DNA of 21,295 nt from an uncultured Clostridia bacterium (GTDB lineage: Bacteria; Bacillota; Clostridia; Peptostreptococcales; Anaerovoracaceae). The notes beneath the pieces are model-generated. The model saw only the letters and a program-made list of their open reading frames with translations. It had not been told where the DNA came from and made no database searches. Of this stretch, positions 1 through 7,848 are shown one piece after another; positions within the stretch are counted from its first letter, which is position 1; each line of letters opens with the position of its first letter. The position numbers and the translations under genes are program-made. The stretch covers positions 1-21,295 of the forward strand of contig CAKQVC010000007.1 of assembly GCA_934277655.1 (NCBI GenBank), given 5' to 3'.

Positions 1-159
1 GTCTTTTCCCAGGGCTTCTGTGCAAAGCGCTGCCACAACAGAGCTGTCTTTACCTCCGGAAATTGCAACAACTGCATTGCATCCCGGACCATTTTGTTCA
101 AACCAGCTGCGAATCCATGCGACCAGTTCATCTTTTACTTTTCCTGCATTAAATGCCAT
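1..159 (-). CDS. nadE: NAD+ synthase, N-terminal part (cut by window edge)
   Basis: This minus-strand gene starts at the ATG complementary to 157-159 and runs off the left edge, leaving 53 residues. The visible part carries the ATP pyrophosphatase P-loop ISGGKDSS (residues 33-40) followed by VVAALCTEALGKD. This is the usual arrangement in NadE, which forms NAD+ from nicotinate adenine dinucleotide, ATP and an ammonia source. The preceding segment (VAWIRSWFEQNGPGCNAVV) also fits the short ammonia-dependent type found in Clostridia. The start is supported by an AGGGAGG Shine-Dalgarno about 8 bases upstream. Other PP-loop ATPases share the SGGKDS motif, but the flanking residues favour NadE. Whether a glutaminase domain exists cannot be seen. 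Confidence 0.85.
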   Translation of the reverse strand, partial: MAFNAGKVKDELVAWIRSWFEQNGPGCNAVVAISGGKDSSVVAALCTEALGKD

Positions 160-268
160 GAAACGTTCCTCCCTGTCTGATACCAGAACGATGCCCGGTT
201 GGCAAGCAAATAGCCTGCCTGCCATATTTACCTATAAAGCATCCATCCGTGAATAAAAATATGCATCT

Positions 269-298
269 ATTATACTCCATTTTTATCGACAGGGGAAA
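269..298 (-). promoter_or_regulatory. Possible nadE promoter
   Basis: On the minus strand a perfect TATAAT (complement of 269-274) lies about 110 bases before the nadE start. The best -35 candidate is a weak TTTCCC at 293-298 with an 18-base spacer. Assignment rests mainly on the -10 box. Confidence 0.45.
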
Positions 299-631
299 CT
301 TTTTTCGCAAAATATTTTCGCGGGGCTGCTGCCTTGGAGTCCGCCCCCAGTTTCAAACCTGTTGCCTTGCTTTTCCACAGGATTGTTCTATAGGGTAGAG
401 ATTATACAGAAAAAGGGAATTTTTGGTATATAACCTTTTGATGCGGTTCGGGATCGGGCATGGAGAAAGCAATGCAGACACGAAAAAAGGGAATATATGG
501 ATTGTGAACGGGCGCTGTACAGAAACAGTGTGAGATTGCAATTCTTTCAAGAATAAGGTCAATAAAGCTGAAAACTTGTATTTGCAACTATGCAGGCAGC
601 ATAGTACCGAAAGAAAATTTTGAAAACCCTC
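299..631. other. Intergenic stretch without a recognisable gene
   Basis: No reading frame here has both a ribosome binding site and recognisable protein content. Two short perfect inverted repeats are present: ATTCTT-TC-AAGAAT at 541-554 and CTATGC-AGGCA-GCATAG at 588-604. The loop AGGCA of the second recurs in the bulged hairpin at 751-774. No terminator or known riboswitch consensus was seen. Confidence 0.5.
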
Positions 632-661
632 TTGCTAAACATGCCAGGGGGGAGGTATACT
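632..661 (+). promoter_or_regulatory. Predicted promoter of the structured RNA and surface protein gene
   Basis: TTGCTA (632-637) and TATACT (656-661) are separated by 18 bases and resemble a housekeeping sigma promoter. The expected transcription start is about 667-669. That is at the 5' strand of the closing stem of the fold at 666-780, which supports both calls. No mapping data are available. Confidence 0.5.
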
Positions 662-665
662 ATAG

Positions 666-780
666 GCGAGGTCGACAAACGTCGAACGAAGAAAGTAAGG
701 TTAGGTCAAGAAGGGAAGACAAGCAAACTTTCTTAAACTTATTTCTTGAGATGCCCTGCCAGGCAGGCGGGCATACTCGC
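666..780 (+). ncRNA. Candidate structured RNA with an H-type pseudoknot (leader RNA or small RNA)
   Basis: Nearly every base of this segment can be placed in one compact fold. GCGAG (666-670) pairs with CTCGC (776-780) to close it. TCGAC (672-676) and GTCGA (681-685) form a hairpin with loop AAAC. AAGAAAGT (689-696) pairs with ACTTTCTT (727-734), and TCAAGAAG (706-713) pairs with TTTCTTGA (742-749, one G-U). These two interleave as an H-type pseudoknot. ATGCCC/GCC (751-760, T757 bulged) pairs with GGC/GGGCAT (766-774) across loop AGGCA. A predicted promoter ends at 661. A further hairpin CTGCCA (812-817)/TGGCAG (835-840) lies between the fold and the ribosome binding site at 873, and no terminator separates them, so a 5' leader of the surface protein gene is most likely. 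I could not match it to a known RNA class. Confidence 0.5.
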
Positions 781-887
781 ATCAAATTCGTAAGCGCAGA
801 AGCAGAAAACGCTGCCATCTTCAAATGTAGGTTCTGGCAGGTGGTGATAAGCGGATTTTGCAGCTGCAGATTAGGGAGGGAAAAGAA

Positions 888-3065
888 ATGAAAAAATTAT
901 TGATGTCATTGCTATGTGTGGCAATGATAGTCTGCTTCATGCCGACGATGGCGTTTGCGGCAGAAGGCGAAACTGGTAGTGCGTTGCCTGAAGCAGATTC
1001 AAACGGCGTAATTACACTAATGACAGATGTTAAGTTAGCTGCTGATCAGGAATCAGATGCACAAATTGTTATTCCAGACGGTAAAACGGTAACAATTGAC
1101 TTGAATGGAAAAACTTTAACATTATCTGGTGAAAATAAGTGCCCAATGGTCGAGAAAACGGGTAAATTAATTATTGAAGACACTTCTGCATCTAAAGCAG
1201 GAGTTCTGAATGTTCCAAATGATTATGGCATATACGCTAAAAATGGTGGCACAATTGTGATAAATGGCGGAACCATTAATTCTCGTGATGCAGTATTGTC
1301 AGGAAACAATACTACAGGAACTATGAATTTTGAAATAAATGGTGGAACTCTTACTGCATCAAGAGGTCCGGCGATTTATATGCCAGGACAAGTTTCGTTG
1401 AAAATTACAGGAGGTACTTTGAATGGTGGTATTTCCTTAAGAATGGGACAAGTTGATATTTCAGGTGGAACTATCAATGCGATTGCTACTGGTATTGATT
1501 CGCCAGCAGAGTATTATAGCTATTCAGGAAATGCATGGCTTCCAGATGCGTTGTATGTATTTGGTGGTACCTATGATAAGGGCGATGAGTCGCATGGTAA
1601 TAGTTTGAATTTGAATATCACAGGTGGAACATTCAACTGTGCAAACGATCAAGGTAGTGCTATTGCTATCTATGATATAGGTAGAGTTGCGCAGACTATG
1701 AACGTCAATATTTCTGGAACTGCAGTTTTAAATTCAATTGCATCCAATCGTGAAGCTTATGATGTGCTTAGTTTAAAAGATATAGGGGTAACGGATCCGA
1801 AAGCAGGATATGATAATTCTGAATATGTCGGTAAAACAAGTTCAGTCATTTCCGCTGGTACATTCTCTTCCAATCCAAAGGAATATGTTGCTGAAGGCGC
1901 TAACATCTACAAATATAATGACACGAAGTTTGTAGTTTCCGCTACAGCACCGGCTCATTCTGCTGGAAAGAACACTTGGATTGAGGATAAAGAAAACGGA
2001 TATTACATTGAAACTTATGTTTCCTATTCCTCCGGTTCCACTACTACTGACAACGTAACCAACAAGTCCGAGAATACAACAACTGGCGAGGCTGCTTCCA
2101 CTACAGCTGACATCAACGCTTCCACAACCACCAAGGCTGATGGAACTAAGACAACTACTGCAACGGTTGATAACACAACTGCAGGTAAGATTGTAGACAA
2201 GGCTGTTGCAAACAAGTCCGAAGAAGTTGTTGTGGATGCAACAAGCACCGCAGCAGCTCCGGCAGCAGGTACAACAACAGAAGTAGCACTTCCTGAAAAG
2301 ACTGTACAGGATCTGGCAGCTAAGACAGATGCAAACGTTACCATCAAGACAGATGCTGCATCCGTAGCACTTGACAAAGAAGCTGTTGATGCTGTTGCAG
2401 CGCAGGCTGGAACAACCGGAACTGTAAAACTGGTTGTAGAAACCGTTAAGACAGATGCTGACATCCATCAGGTTGAACTGAAGCTGGTAACCTCCAACGG
2501 AGCAGTAACAGACTTCAAGGGCGGAAACGTTGCAGTAACCGTAAAACTGGATGCAGCACTCAACGCAAAGGATGTTGTCTGCGTATATATCGACGATAAT
2601 GGTGTATATCATAAAGTAAACGGACAGAAGAACGCTGACGGAACATACACATTCACAACCGGACACTTCTCCGCATATGCAGTGATAAGCACAGAAGAAG
2701 CAGAAAAAGTATTCGCACAGCAGGATGCAAAGGCAGCAGACCTGACAAAGGCACTGAAGCTGCAGGCACGTTCCGCAAAGACATCCAAAGGCAATATCAA
2801 GGTAACTCTGAACGTCAATGCAGACGATATCAAAGCATTAGAAGACCTTGGCTATACAGTGAAGTATAAATACTACAGAAGCACTGTAAAAGCAGCGAAA
2901 TACACTGCAAAGGTTGAAAAGACAGAAAAGACTTATACGAATACAACAGGCAAGAAAGGCACAAGATACTATTACAAAGCAAGAGTGATGGTATACGGAG
3001 CAGACGGTCAGCTGGCAGCAAAGACTGCTTTGAATCAGTGCAAATACGCTTGCAGAGTGAAATAA
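888..3065 (+). CDS. Secreted beta-helix-like surface protein with conserved clostridial C-terminal module
   Basis: 725 residues. The start is ATG 888, preceded by AGGGAGGG at 873-880 with 7 bases of spacing. An upstream in-frame TTG at 858 would place extra residues before the signal peptide and is rejected. Residues 1-24 form a signal peptide (MKK, hydrophobic core, cleavage after AFA). Residues about 45-330 contain recurrent GGT(I/L/F) and ITGGT turns spaced as in right-handed parallel beta-helix proteins. A Thr/Ser/Ala-rich linker follows (about 380-460), then an Ala/Val-rich region, then a fibronectin-like C-terminal domain with YKYYRS and YYYKARVMVYG and the ending QCKYACRVK. No LPXTG anchor, SLH repeat or transmembrane segment is visible, so attachment is unknown and release is possible. 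Adhesion or glycan binding is an inference. The first half is visibly AT-richer than the second, which suggests domain shuffling. A terminator follows directly. Confidence 0.85.
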   Translation: MKKLLMSLLCVAMIVCFMPTMAFAAEGETGSALPEADSNGVITLMTDVKLAADQESDAQIVIPDGKTVTIDLNGKTLTLSGENKCPMVEKTGKLIIEDTSASKAGVLNVPNDYGIYAKNGGTIVINGGTINSRDAVLSGNNTTGTMNFEINGGTLTASRGPAIYMPGQVSLKITGGTLNGGISLRMGQVDISGGTINAIATGIDSPAEYYSYSGNAWLPDALYVFGGTYDKGDESHGNSLNLNITGGTFNCANDQGSAIAIYDIGRVAQTMNVNISGTAVLNSIASNREAYDVLSLKDIGVTDPKAGYDNSEYVGKTSSVISAGTFSSNPKEYVAEGANIYKYNDTKFVVSATAPAHSAGKNTWIEDKENGYYIETYVSYSSGSTTTDNVTNKSENTTTGEAASTTADINASTTTKADGTKTTTATVDNTTAGKIVDKAVANKSEEVVVDATSTAAAPAAGTTTEVALPEKTVQDLAAKTDANVTIKTDAASVALDKEAVDAVAAQAGTTGTVKLVVETVKTDADIHQVELKLVTSNGAVTDFKGGNVAVTVKLDAALNAKDVVCVYIDDNGVYHKVNGQKNADGTYTFTTGHFSAYAVISTEEAEKVFAQQDAKAADLTKALKLQARSAKTSKGNIKVTLNVNADDIKALEDLGYTVKYKYYRSTVKAAKYTAKVEKTEKTYTNTTGKKGTRYYYKARVMVYGADGQLAAKTALNQCKYACRVK

Positions 3066-3104
3066 GTCTGATAATTCAAAGGACGAAAATGACCCACGAA
3101 ACCC

Positions 3105-3160
3105 AAAAGGGCAATCGCTTTGGCGGCTAGATGACCGTCAGGGCGAAGCCCTTTTTCTTT
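3105..3160 (+). terminator. Rho-independent terminator after the surface protein gene
   Basis: AGGGC (3140-3144), loop GAA and GCCCT (3148-3152) run into TTTTCTTTTT. A longer alternative pairs AAAAGGGC (3105-3112) with GCCCTTTT (3148-3155) around an inner stem GGCGG/CCGTC (3122-3126/3135-3139). Either form places a stem next to a U tract. Confidence 0.85.
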
Positions 3161-3274
3161 TTGTTGTATGGAAAATATCGTTCTGCGGATTTCCGAATAT
3201 CAAAAAAATCTTACTACAAAAAATATAATTGCCAAAGCAGGCTTTCTTCTACTGCATTTTTTCTCAAAATATAG

Positions 3275-3280
3275 TATAAT
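3275..3280 (+). promoter_or_regulatory. -10 box immediately before the topoisomerase start
   Basis: A perfect TATAAT ends 7 bases before ATG 3288, so transcription would begin at or within a base of the start codon. No convincing -35 is seen (closest is CTGCAT at 3252-3257). No Shine-Dalgarno lies between, so the transcript would be leaderless. Confidence 0.55.
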
Positions 3281-3287
3281 ACTCTTT

Positions 3288-5777
3288 ATGAAATATTTAT
3301 TTATTGCAGAGAAACCGAGCCTTATGCGAGATGTGCAGGCTTGTTATAAAAATCATAAAAATGAAGTGGTCGAAAAAGTCGGAGAGGTTGATTTTATGGC
3401 GCTTTCCGGACATGTCTGTACGAATTACATGCCGACAGATTACGAAGAATGGAAAGATAAAAGCTGGAGGGCTATCGTTTACCCGATGATTCCGGATCCC
3501 TGGCAGATCAAACCTATTGCCGATAAGAGAAAGCAGGAGACCATTGCCGAAATAGGGCGGCGTGTACCGGATTATGACGGCATTATCGTAGGTACGGACT
3601 CTGATGTCGAAGGCTACGGTATCTACTGGCTGCTGGAACAGTACCTTAAACTGAATGAAAAACCGGCACTGCGTTTTATCGAACATTCCCTTACGGATGC
3701 GGAAATTTTGAAGTCGCTGCTTTCTATGACAGACTACCATCAGAATCCGACCCATGTGCATTTCGTACAGTCTTTTCTCATTCGTTCCAGAGCAGACTGG
3801 CTGTTCGGAATGAATGCATCGAGAATGCTGACCAACAAGCAGGGTACTCTCATAAAAGCTGGGCGGGTAAAATCGCCGACAATCAAACTAGTCTACGATA
3901 ACTCTATGGCGATTGAAAATTTTGCGAATCGGAAATATTACGTTCTGGAGGCAGAGTATCCGATCCCGAGAGAAGAACAGGATGAAAATTCCGATGATAA
4001 AGACGATAAAGAAGTAACCTTTAAAGCTGTTCTTCAGGGAGAAGAAGGCGATGTTCAGTTCGAAAATCCGAAACTTTTTTCGGAATTTGTATTGGAAGGA
4101 ACTGTGCTGGACGTAGAAACTAAACGAGCACATTCCCATGCACCGAAATTGTTTGACTTGGCGGCTATTCAGGCAGAAGCCGGAAGCAAATACAAGTTTA
4201 AGCCTGACCAGACACTGGAACTGGTACAGAGACTCTATGAAAAACATAAAGTAATTTCCTATCCCAGAACCCAGTGCCGCTATGTATCCTCTGAAAAAGC
4301 AAAAGAGCTCCCTGAAATACTGAAGAGCATCGAAGTTTTTGAAGATTTAAAGGACATTGCAGAAAACATTGACAAACGAGCTTTTGAGAAGCTTTTGAAG
4401 GACAAGTCAGTCGTAAACGATGCTGAAGTTTCGAAAGAATCCCATGATGCTTTGCTTCCAACCTTAAAAAGGCCGGACCTTTCCAGAATGTCCAAAGAAG
4501 AGCAGATCATCTGCCGCATGATTTACACGCGGTTGCTGGCACAATTCCTGCCAAAGCTTTCAGAAGACAAGACAACGATCAGGATCCAGCATGCAGAAAG
4601 CATGGGAGACGGCACGGGCAGTGCAGATGAATCCGGAGAAAAGGGAATTTTTAAGGCAACCGGAAAAACAGTCGTAGAATCAGGCTGGACTATATTGTAT
4701 AAAAAGTCCAGCGGCCATGAGCTTCCGTCCTTGAAAAAGGGAGACAGAATCATGGCAAACTCCATTAAACCGGTGCAGAAAGAAACCTCACCGCCCAAAC
4801 GGCTGACACAGGCAACGCTGATCAATGCCATGCGTAACATTGCGACCCAGATTGAAGACAAGGAACTGAAAAAATCTCTTGCTGACTCCCAGGGCATCGG
4901 TACACCGGCAACTCGTGCGTCCATTATCCGGGATATCATCGATTCCGGCTATGTAGAAGAAAAAAAGAATGGACTTTACATAACTGCGAAGGGCAGAGAA
5001 TACATCGAAACAGTGCAGGATTTTGACATTGCTTATCCTGTATTTGCGGCGAACATGGATAATAACATCAAAAAAGTCCAGCGCGGAGAAGCTGAGTATG
5101 AGCAGGTTATGGATGAAGTGATGGGAAAACTGCAGGAAATGTGCAAAAAAATCGGACAGAATCTTGAAGAAGTAGAAGCCGAGCTTGCACCTTTTGAGCC
5201 GGTGCAGACTGATATACGATGCACCCGCTGCGGAGGAGTTATTGAAGAACAAAAAAAACTTTACACTTGCATTGGCTGCGGTGCGAAAATCTATAAAAAA
5301 ATCAGTGGAGCAGACATTGACCTGGAGCTCCTCCGAAAACTGGAAGACGGCCAGCAGAGCGGATACATGAATTTTAAGTCCCGCGGGGGAAAATCTTTTC
5401 GTGCAGCATTGAAGCTTAATGAAAACGGCGAGACGGAAATGGTCTTTTTCGAAGAAAAGGTCAAGTGTCCGAAGTGCCATAAAAAAGCTGTGCTGAACCA
5501 GTGGGGTGTTTTCTGCAGTATCAAAAAATGTGGACACCGGTTGTTCCGAAGCTTCTGCGGCCATGATTTTTCCTATCCGGAAATGAAGCAGCTCCTCGAA
5601 GGTCAGGAAGTTGAAGCAAACTTCCAATCGAAAGCAGGAAAATCTTTCTGTGCGAAGGTGTATTTGAATGCAGACGGCGACTATACTTTTAATTTCCACT
5701 CAGAGAACGGACATCCGGAGAACGTGGAAACGAAAGTTTTGCAGGAAAACCAGACGACCGCTCCAGATGACCGCTGA
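3288..5777 (+). CDS. topB: DNA topoisomerase III-like type IA topoisomerase (divergent)
   Basis: 829 residues, starting at ATG 3288 with MKYLFIAEKPS, the family's usual N-terminus. An in-frame ATG at 3168 would add 40 unlike residues and has no ribosome binding site. The enzyme relaxes or decatenates DNA through a tyrosyl-DNA intermediate. The Toprim domain has E8 and the acidic triad D104/D106/E108 in GTDSDVEGYG, where most relatives read DPDREGE. Y325 in SYPRTQ is the expected catalytic tyrosine with R327 beside it. GRVKSPT and QGIGTPATRAS are further family motifs. The C-terminus has two repeats of a Cys-rich finger (C645/C648/C661/C664; C727/C730 and partners), each followed by a Topo_C_Rpt-like segment ending in GKSF(R/C)A. 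A chromosomal housekeeping copy is more likely than a plasmid type, since no mobility genes are near. The Uup gene follows after 64 bases. Confidence 0.88.
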   Translation: MKYLFIAEKPSLMRDVQACYKNHKNEVVEKVGEVDFMALSGHVCTNYMPTDYEEWKDKSWRAIVYPMIPDPWQIKPIADKRKQETIAEIGRRVPDYDGIIVGTDSDVEGYGIYWLLEQYLKLNEKPALRFIEHSLTDAEILKSLLSMTDYHQNPTHVHFVQSFLIRSRADWLFGMNASRMLTNKQGTLIKAGRVKSPTIKLVYDNSMAIENFANRKYYVLEAEYPIPREEQDENSDDKDDKEVTFKAVLQGEEGDVQFENPKLFSEFVLEGTVLDVETKRAHSHAPKLFDLAAIQAEAGSKYKFKPDQTLELVQRLYEKHKVISYPRTQCRYVSSEKAKELPEILKSIEVFEDLKDIAENIDKRAFEKLLKDKSVVNDAEVSKESHDALLPTLKRPDLSRMSKEEQIICRMIYTRLLAQFLPKLSEDKTTIRIQHAESMGDGTGSADESGEKGIFKATGKTVVESGWTILYKKSSGHELPSLKKGDRIMANSIKPVQKETSPPKRLTQATLINAMRNIATQIEDKELKKSLADSQGIGTPATRASIIRDIIDSGYVEEKKNGLYITAKGREYIETVQDFDIAYPVFAANMDNNIKKVQRGEAEYEQVMDEVMGKLQEMCKKIGQNLEEVEAELAPFEPVQTDIRCTRCGGVIEEQKKLYTCIGCGAKIYKKISGADIDLELLRKLEDGQQSGYMNFKSRGGKSFRAALKLNENGETEMVFFEEKVKCPKCHKKAVLNQWGVFCSIKKCGHRLFRSFCGHDFSYPEMKQLLEGQEVEANFQSKAGKSFCAKVYLNADGDYTFNFHSENGHPENVETKVLQENQTTAPDDR

Positions 5778-5841
5778 TGGAACCGCAGAAATCGAAAATG
5801 AATCAAAAGGAATCAATGAATAATACTGAGGAGGCATTCTC

Positions 5842-7704
5842 TTGATCTTACTTAACGCAACCGACATATCCAAATCCTATACTGTAAATCCGTTGCTGTC
5901 CAATTTGTCCTATGCCATCAATGAAGGCGATAAAATCGGACTGATCGGTGTTAACGGTACGGGAAAATCCACGCTTCTGCGAATTACGGCAGGTGCGGAA
6001 GAACCCGACTCCGGCAAGATCGTTCTGACCGGGGGAGTTCGCATCGGCTATCTGATGCAGGCTCCGGATTATGATCCGGAGCAGACGGTACTGGAGGCAG
6101 CAGTCAGTTATCTACGACCGGAAGTTCTGGCTGAGGGGGACTATCTGTGCAAATCCATGCTGAACCAACTGGGAATTACCGATTTTACGAGAAAAATGGG
6201 AACCCTTTCGGGAGGCGAACGAAAACGTGTGGCAATGGCAGGAATTTTTACTAATCCGTGCGATATTTTGATCTTAGACGAACCCACGAACCATATCGAC
6301 AGCGATACGGTGGAATGGCTGGAAAATTACCTGAAAAAGTTCCGTGGTGCGATTTTTATGGTAACCCATGACCGCTATTTCCTTGATCGTGTCACAAACG
6401 TGATCCTGGAACTGACAGGAGGTAAACTTTATCGTCATGAAGGCAATTATGAAGTTTACCTGGAAAACAAGGCAGCCAGAGAAGAAATGGCGCTTGCAAC
6501 AGAACGGAAACGAAGAACACTGTACAGGCGTGAGCTGGAATGGATGCGCAGGGGTGCACAGGCAAGGACAACCAAGGCAAAAGGACGTATCGACCGGTTC
6601 CATCAGCTGGAAGAGAGCAAACTGGTTATAAACAATGATGCTTTAGAAATGAAATCTGTTTCTTCCAGGCTTGGAAAAAAGATCATCGAGTTGGAGCACG
6701 TCAGCAAGGTGTTTGACGGGATTGCTGTGATCTCTGATTTTTCCTATACAGTACTGCGAAATGATCGTGTTGGGATCATCGGCGAAAACGGCTCCGGCAA
6801 ATCAACGCTTTTAAAACTGATCGCCGGACAACTGCAGCCAGACAGCGGCAACGTAGAAATCGGAGAGACCGTTAAAATCGGATATTTTTCTCAGGAAAAC
6901 GAGCATATGGATAAATCACGCAGAGTGATCGAATACATCTGCGATATTGCACATAATGTAAAAACAGAAGACGGATATATCAGTGCATCGCAGATGCTGG
7001 AACGGTTTCTGTTCCCTCCGCACATGCATTCCATTCCGGTGGGGAGGCTTTCTGGCGGAGAACAGCGGAGACTGTATCTGCTGGGGATTCTTATGGGAGC
7101 ACCAAATGTACTGCTTTTGGACGAACCAACCAATGATCTGGATATTGATACGCTTTGCGTTTTGGAAGATTATCTGGATACCTTTGCGGGAGCGGTCATT
7201 GCAGTATCTCACGACCGTCATTTTATCGACCGTATTGCTGAAAAAACCTTTGTTTATGAGGGAGAAGGTCATATCGAACAGTACCCGGGAGGATATAGTG
7301 ACTGGGCAGCAAGACGTGACGCAAGGCTGGCAGACAGTAAAGCAGCAGGGAAGCCATCAAGAAAAACGGCGACCGCAAAAAATCGACAAAATGCGGCAGG
7401 ACAACAAGAGGATGCTGTAAAAACACAGCGAGGCAGAGCAGAAAATGAAAAGCCAAAAAAGTTGAAGTTTTCATATAAAGAACAGCGGGAATTTGAATCG
7501 ATCGATGAAGACATTGCTGCTTTAGAGGGAGCCATTGCGGAAACAGACGAAGAAATCAACTGTGCCGGCAGCGATTACTGCAAGCTGCAGGAATTGACTG
7601 CGAAAAGAGAAGAATTATCAGTTTCCCTTAATGAAAAAATGGAACGCTGGGTGTACTTGAACGATCTGGCTGAAAAAATCCAGGCACAGAATAAAAACAC
7701 ATAA
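5842..7704 (+). CDS. uup: ABC-F family ATPase, Uup type
   Basis: 620 residues. The start is TTG 5842, with GAGGAGG at 5828-5834 and 7 bases of spacing. It has two ATP-binding cassettes and no membrane segments. The first has Walker A GVNGTGKS (36-43), signature LSGGERKR and Walker B ILILDEPTNHID. The second has Walker A GENGSGKS (near 314-321), signature LSGGEQRR and Walker B VLLLDEPTNDLD. The interdomain linker is charged and contains RRGAQARTTKAKGRID, typical of Uup-like members. After residue about 490 come a basic segment and a heptad-rich C-terminal helix pair, matching the DNA- or RNA-binding coiled coil of Uup. The family acts on ribosomes or branched nucleic acid, and the exact role here is not determinable. 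It may be cotranscribed with the topoisomerase, since no terminator lies between them. Confidence 0.88.
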   Translation: MILLNATDISKSYTVNPLLSNLSYAINEGDKIGLIGVNGTGKSTLLRITAGAEEPDSGKIVLTGGVRIGYLMQAPDYDPEQTVLEAAVSYLRPEVLAEGDYLCKSMLNQLGITDFTRKMGTLSGGERKRVAMAGIFTNPCDILILDEPTNHIDSDTVEWLENYLKKFRGAIFMVTHDRYFLDRVTNVILELTGGKLYRHEGNYEVYLENKAAREEMALATERKRRTLYRRELEWMRRGAQARTTKAKGRIDRFHQLEESKLVINNDALEMKSVSSRLGKKIIELEHVSKVFDGIAVISDFSYTVLRNDRVGIIGENGSGKSTLLKLIAGQLQPDSGNVEIGETVKIGYFSQENEHMDKSRRVIEYICDIAHNVKTEDGYISASQMLERFLFPPHMHSIPVGRLSGGEQRRLYLLGILMGAPNVLLLDEPTNDLDIDTLCVLEDYLDTFAGAVIAVSHDRHFIDRIAEKTFVYEGEGHIEQYPGGYSDWAARRDARLADSKAAGKPSRKTATAKNRQNAAGQQEDAVKTQRGRAENEKPKKLKFSYKEQREFESIDEDIAALEGAIAETDEEINCAGSDYCKLQELTAKREELSVSLNEKMERWVYLNDLAEKIQAQNKNT

Positions 7705-7757
7705 TAAGAAGGCCACGTAAACTGTAAGATGATATGCCTAAGGTAAATGTACATAAA

Positions 7758-7790
7758 TTGTATCTGATACAAAACTATAGAAGAACTATA
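7758..7790. repeat. Perfect 15-base palindrome plus adjacent inverted repeat (possible operator)
   Basis: TTGTATC-T-GATACAA occupies 7758-7772 and TATAG-AAGAA-CTATA occupies 7776-7790. The half-site GATACAA recurs at 7799-7805, overlapping the -10 box of the next gene. Such an arrangement upstream of a start is typical of a dimeric repressor site, but the regulator is unknown. Confidence 0.4.
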
Positions 7791-7797
7791 AAAAATA

Positions 7798-7806
7798 TGA
7801 TACAAT
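7798..7806 (+). promoter_or_regulatory. Possible extended -10 promoter for the P-loop/SAD-like gene
   Basis: TGaTACAAT (7798-7806) matches an extended -10. No good -35 is visible. Transcription would start near 7813 and give a leader of about 36 bases before ATG 7849. Confidence 0.4.
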
Positions 7807-7848
7807 ATCAGCAGCTATTTCAGATAACCGAAAGAAGGCAGATGAAAC

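Noticed and set aside
20..256. 78-residue plus-strand frame at the left edge
   Set aside because: It is antisense to nadE, whose P-loop and ribosome site are clear.
858..887. TTG start extending the surface protein by ten residues
   Set aside because: ATG 888 has a strong, well-spaced ribosome site and begins a standard signal peptide.
1842..2666. Long Cys-rich open frame on the minus strand within the surface protein gene
   Set aside because: It mirrors the repetitive Thr/Ala codons of the real gene, has no ribosome binding site and no recognisable domain.
3168..3287. Upstream ATG giving a 40-residue longer topoisomerase
   Set aside because: There is no Shine-Dalgarno, the added residues are unlike the family, and a -10 box lies inside this segment.
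4788..5699. 303-residue minus-strand frame inside topB
   Set aside because: It lies wholly antisense to conserved zinc-finger and catalytic sequence, with no ribosome site and no family resemblance.
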